Source of the DNA: an uncultured Filifactor sp.
GTDB lineage: Bacteria; Bacillota; Clostridia; Peptostreptococcales; Filifactoraceae
DNA length: 8,403 nucleotides
Reading direction: 5' to 3'
NCBI GenBank assembly: GCA_947254385.1
Contig: CAMYCP010000048.1
Coordinates: 1-8,403 of the forward strand
Part shown: positions 7,119 through 8,403 of the stretch, piece by piece
Layout of the letters: each line of letters opens with the position of its first letter
Position numbering within the stretch: the stretch's first letter is position 1
Notes under the pieces: model-generated
What the model was told of the DNA's origin: nothing
Seen by the model: only the letters and a program-made list of their open reading frames with translations
The model's database searches: none
Translations under genes and position numbers: made by a program

Positions 7119-8240
7119 TGCTTTTAAATGCTCAAGAATATAAAGAAAGGCTTGCTCATATAAAAAAATCACTCGAAGAACTGCAGGTGTCTCTTTGACA
7201 TAGATGTCTTAAAAAGTGAAAAAACAAAAAATGACAACCTCATGGGCCAACCCGATTTTTGGAACGACATAGACACTGCTAATAAAATCGTACAAAAAAA
7301 TAAAAGCATCGAAAAAACTATAGCCGGATTTCAAAAAGCGAAAAATGCGGTCGAAGACGTACAAACGCTCTACGAACTCACTGAAGAAGACAACAGTTTG
7401 GAAAAAGAACTCTCAGAAGAACTTAAAAAACTTGAAAGCGAATTGGACGAAATATATATAGAAACATTACTTGATGAAGAATACGACAACAACAACGCCA
7501 TTTTATCCATACATGCCGGCACGGGAGGACTTGATGCGCAGGACTGGGCGGCGATGCTGCTTAGAATGTACACAAGATTTTCCCAAGAGCAGGGATACCG
7601 TGTAACCGAACTTGACTCACTTACCGACAGTGAAGCCGGAATAAAATCGGTGACACTTAAAATAGAAGGCGATAAAGCGTACGGATTTTTAAAAAGTGAA
7701 AAAGGAGTACATCGAATAGTACGAATGTCTGAATTTGACGCATCCGGTAAACGACACACCTCATTTGCCTCGGTAGATGTAATACCTGAAATTGATGAAA
7801 AAATCACCGTGGATATAAACCCCGACGATCTTAAAGTAGACACCTATCGTTCATCAGGCGCGGGAGGACAACACATAAACAAAACCAGTTCTGCGGTAAG
7901 AATAACTCATATCCCTACCGGAATAGTAGTAACGTGCCAAAATGAAAGATCTCAATTTCAAAATAAAGACACAGCCATGCGGATGCTCTACTCCAAACTT
8001 ATGGACATAAAAATAAGAGAACATAAAGAAAAAATCGAAGACATCTCGGGCGAATACTCACAAATCGCATGGGGAAGCCAGATAAGATCATACGTATTTC
8101 AGCCCTACACACTTGTAAAAGACCATAGAACAAATGTTGAAACCGGCAACGTGCAATCGGTAATGGACGGAAACCTAATGCCGTTTATATACGGATATCT
8201 AAAACTCGAAAATCAAAACAAATTGAAAAATAAAAAATAA
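7118..8240 (+). CDS. prfB: Peptide chain release factor 2, made by +1 programmed frameshift
   Basis: RF2 recognises UGA and UAA stop codons on the ribosome and triggers peptide release. Frame 0 starts at the ATG at 7118, one base inside the secA TAA and seven bases after GGGAGGA (7104-7110). It encodes 26 residues ending VSL, then hits TGA at 7196-7198. Slipping past T7196 continues GAC-ATA-GAT (DID) for another 347 residues, 373 in all. The join SL-DID and the later MGQPDFWND are typical RF2 sequence. The catalytic GGQ is at 249-251 within SSGAGGQHINKT. The codon-recognition loop reads SEF (204-206) where SPF is usual, followed by the typical HTSFASV. Starting at the later ATG (7242) would drop the first 41 residues of the N-terminal helical domain. 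The adjacent secA-prfB arrangement is common in Firmicutes. Confidence 0.95.
7185..7199 (+). promoter_or_regulatory. RF2 programmed +1 frameshift site
   Basis: AGGTGTCTCTTTGAC contains a Shine-Dalgarno-like AGGTG (7185-7189), complementary to the CACCU of the 16S rRNA tail. Three bases later comes the slippery CTT codon (7193-7195), then the in-frame TGA with a following C (7196-7199). Spacing and CTT-TGA-C match the known prfB recoding signal; the Escherichia coli stimulator is AGGGGG. When RF2 is scarce, UGA is read slowly and the ribosome slips, so RF2 controls its own synthesis. Confidence 0.93.
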
Positions 8241-8249
8241 AAATTTAAA

Positions 8250-8280
8250 TTGCAATATAAAGTTGAACTTTAAATTACAA
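8250..8280. repeat. Imperfect palindrome after prfB
   Basis: Bases 8250-8263 and 8267-8280 form a 14-position stem with two mismatches around a three-base TGA loop. No T-run follows, so it is not a convincing intrinsic terminator alone. It might stabilise the 3' end of the prfB transcript or bind a protein. AT-rich composition weakens the case. Confidence 0.3.
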
Positions 8281-8306
8281 TGTCATGGTGAATACTTTTT
8301 GTACAA

Positions 8307-8341
8307 ATAAACCGGTAAATATTTGTATTTTACCGGTTTAT
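8307..8341. terminator. Perfect 13-bp hairpin downstream of prfB, possible terminator
   Basis: Bases 8307-8319 and 8329-8341 are perfect inverted complements over 13 positions with ACCGGT at the core and a nine-base loop. Rightward, the stem is followed by AAAGGG with no T-run beyond the arm's own TTTAT. Leftward, the tail (TTTATTTGT on the minus strand) is slightly more U-rich. It is the best candidate for ending the secA-prfB transcript, perhaps in both directions. The remaining bases to 8403 hold no gene I can support. Confidence 0.45.
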
Positions 8342-8403
8342 AAAGGGAACCTCTAAAAAATCTATCCTCAAAAAATAAAATATTGATTTTACAATGTTTG
8401 AAA

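Noticed and set aside
7196..7198. prfB as a pseudogene or frameshift error, or UGA as a sense codon
   Set aside because: The CTT-TGA-C context with an upstream AGGTG is the known prfB recoding signal. Reading UGA as an amino acid would leave the two halves in different frames, and no other gene here has an internal TGA.
7370..7843. Minus-strand open frame of 157 codons inside prfB
   Set aside because: It is extremely serine-rich and lies opposite a conserved housekeeping gene, so it is a compositional shadow.

Overview
The window looks like chromosome of a low-G+C, strictly anaerobic bacterium, most likely a Clostridia-type Firmicute. The support is AT-rich intergenic DNA, frequent AAA and ATA codons, strong purine-rich ribosome binding sites, sigma-A-like promoters, genes for [FeFe]-hydrogenase H-cluster assembly, and a secA-prfB gene pair as in Bacillus subtilis. 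Genus and species cannot be fixed from the sequence. All six genes lie on the + strand, and I see no mobile element, tRNA, rRNA or CRISPR array.

Region 1 (1-325) is non-coding and regulatory. A minus-strand promoter points off the left edge, and two copies of a direct repeat overlap its -35 box and its start region. A near-consensus plus-strand promoter (204-232) then starts a short leader that runs straight into an intrinsic terminator (281-303) just before the first gene. The 5' end of that leader can pair with the terminator's left arm, so it may be an attenuator or riboswitch-like switch.

Region 2 (326-3089) is a hydrogenase-maturation operon: a TM1266-family small protein, hydE and hydG. 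The reading frames overlap by 13 and 11 bases, which suggests translational coupling. HydE and HydG are radical-SAM enzymes that help build the 2Fe subcluster of [FeFe]-hydrogenase. The third maturase gene (hydF) and the hydrogenase itself are not in the window. A strong terminator follows hydG.

Region 3 (3103-4353) encodes a predicted lipoprotein with an HEFGH zinc-metallopeptidase motif. I do not recognise it as a named gene.

Region 4 (4425-8240) is the housekeeping pair secA (preprotein translocase ATPase) and prfB (release factor 2), joined by a TAATG stop-start overlap. prfB has the classic +1 programmed frameshift at an in-frame UGA (codon 27). The intact product is 373 residues, and a plain reading from the first long open frame would lose the first 41. 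Its codon-recognition tripeptide reads SEF instead of the usual SPF. The last 160 bases hold two hairpins and no gene.
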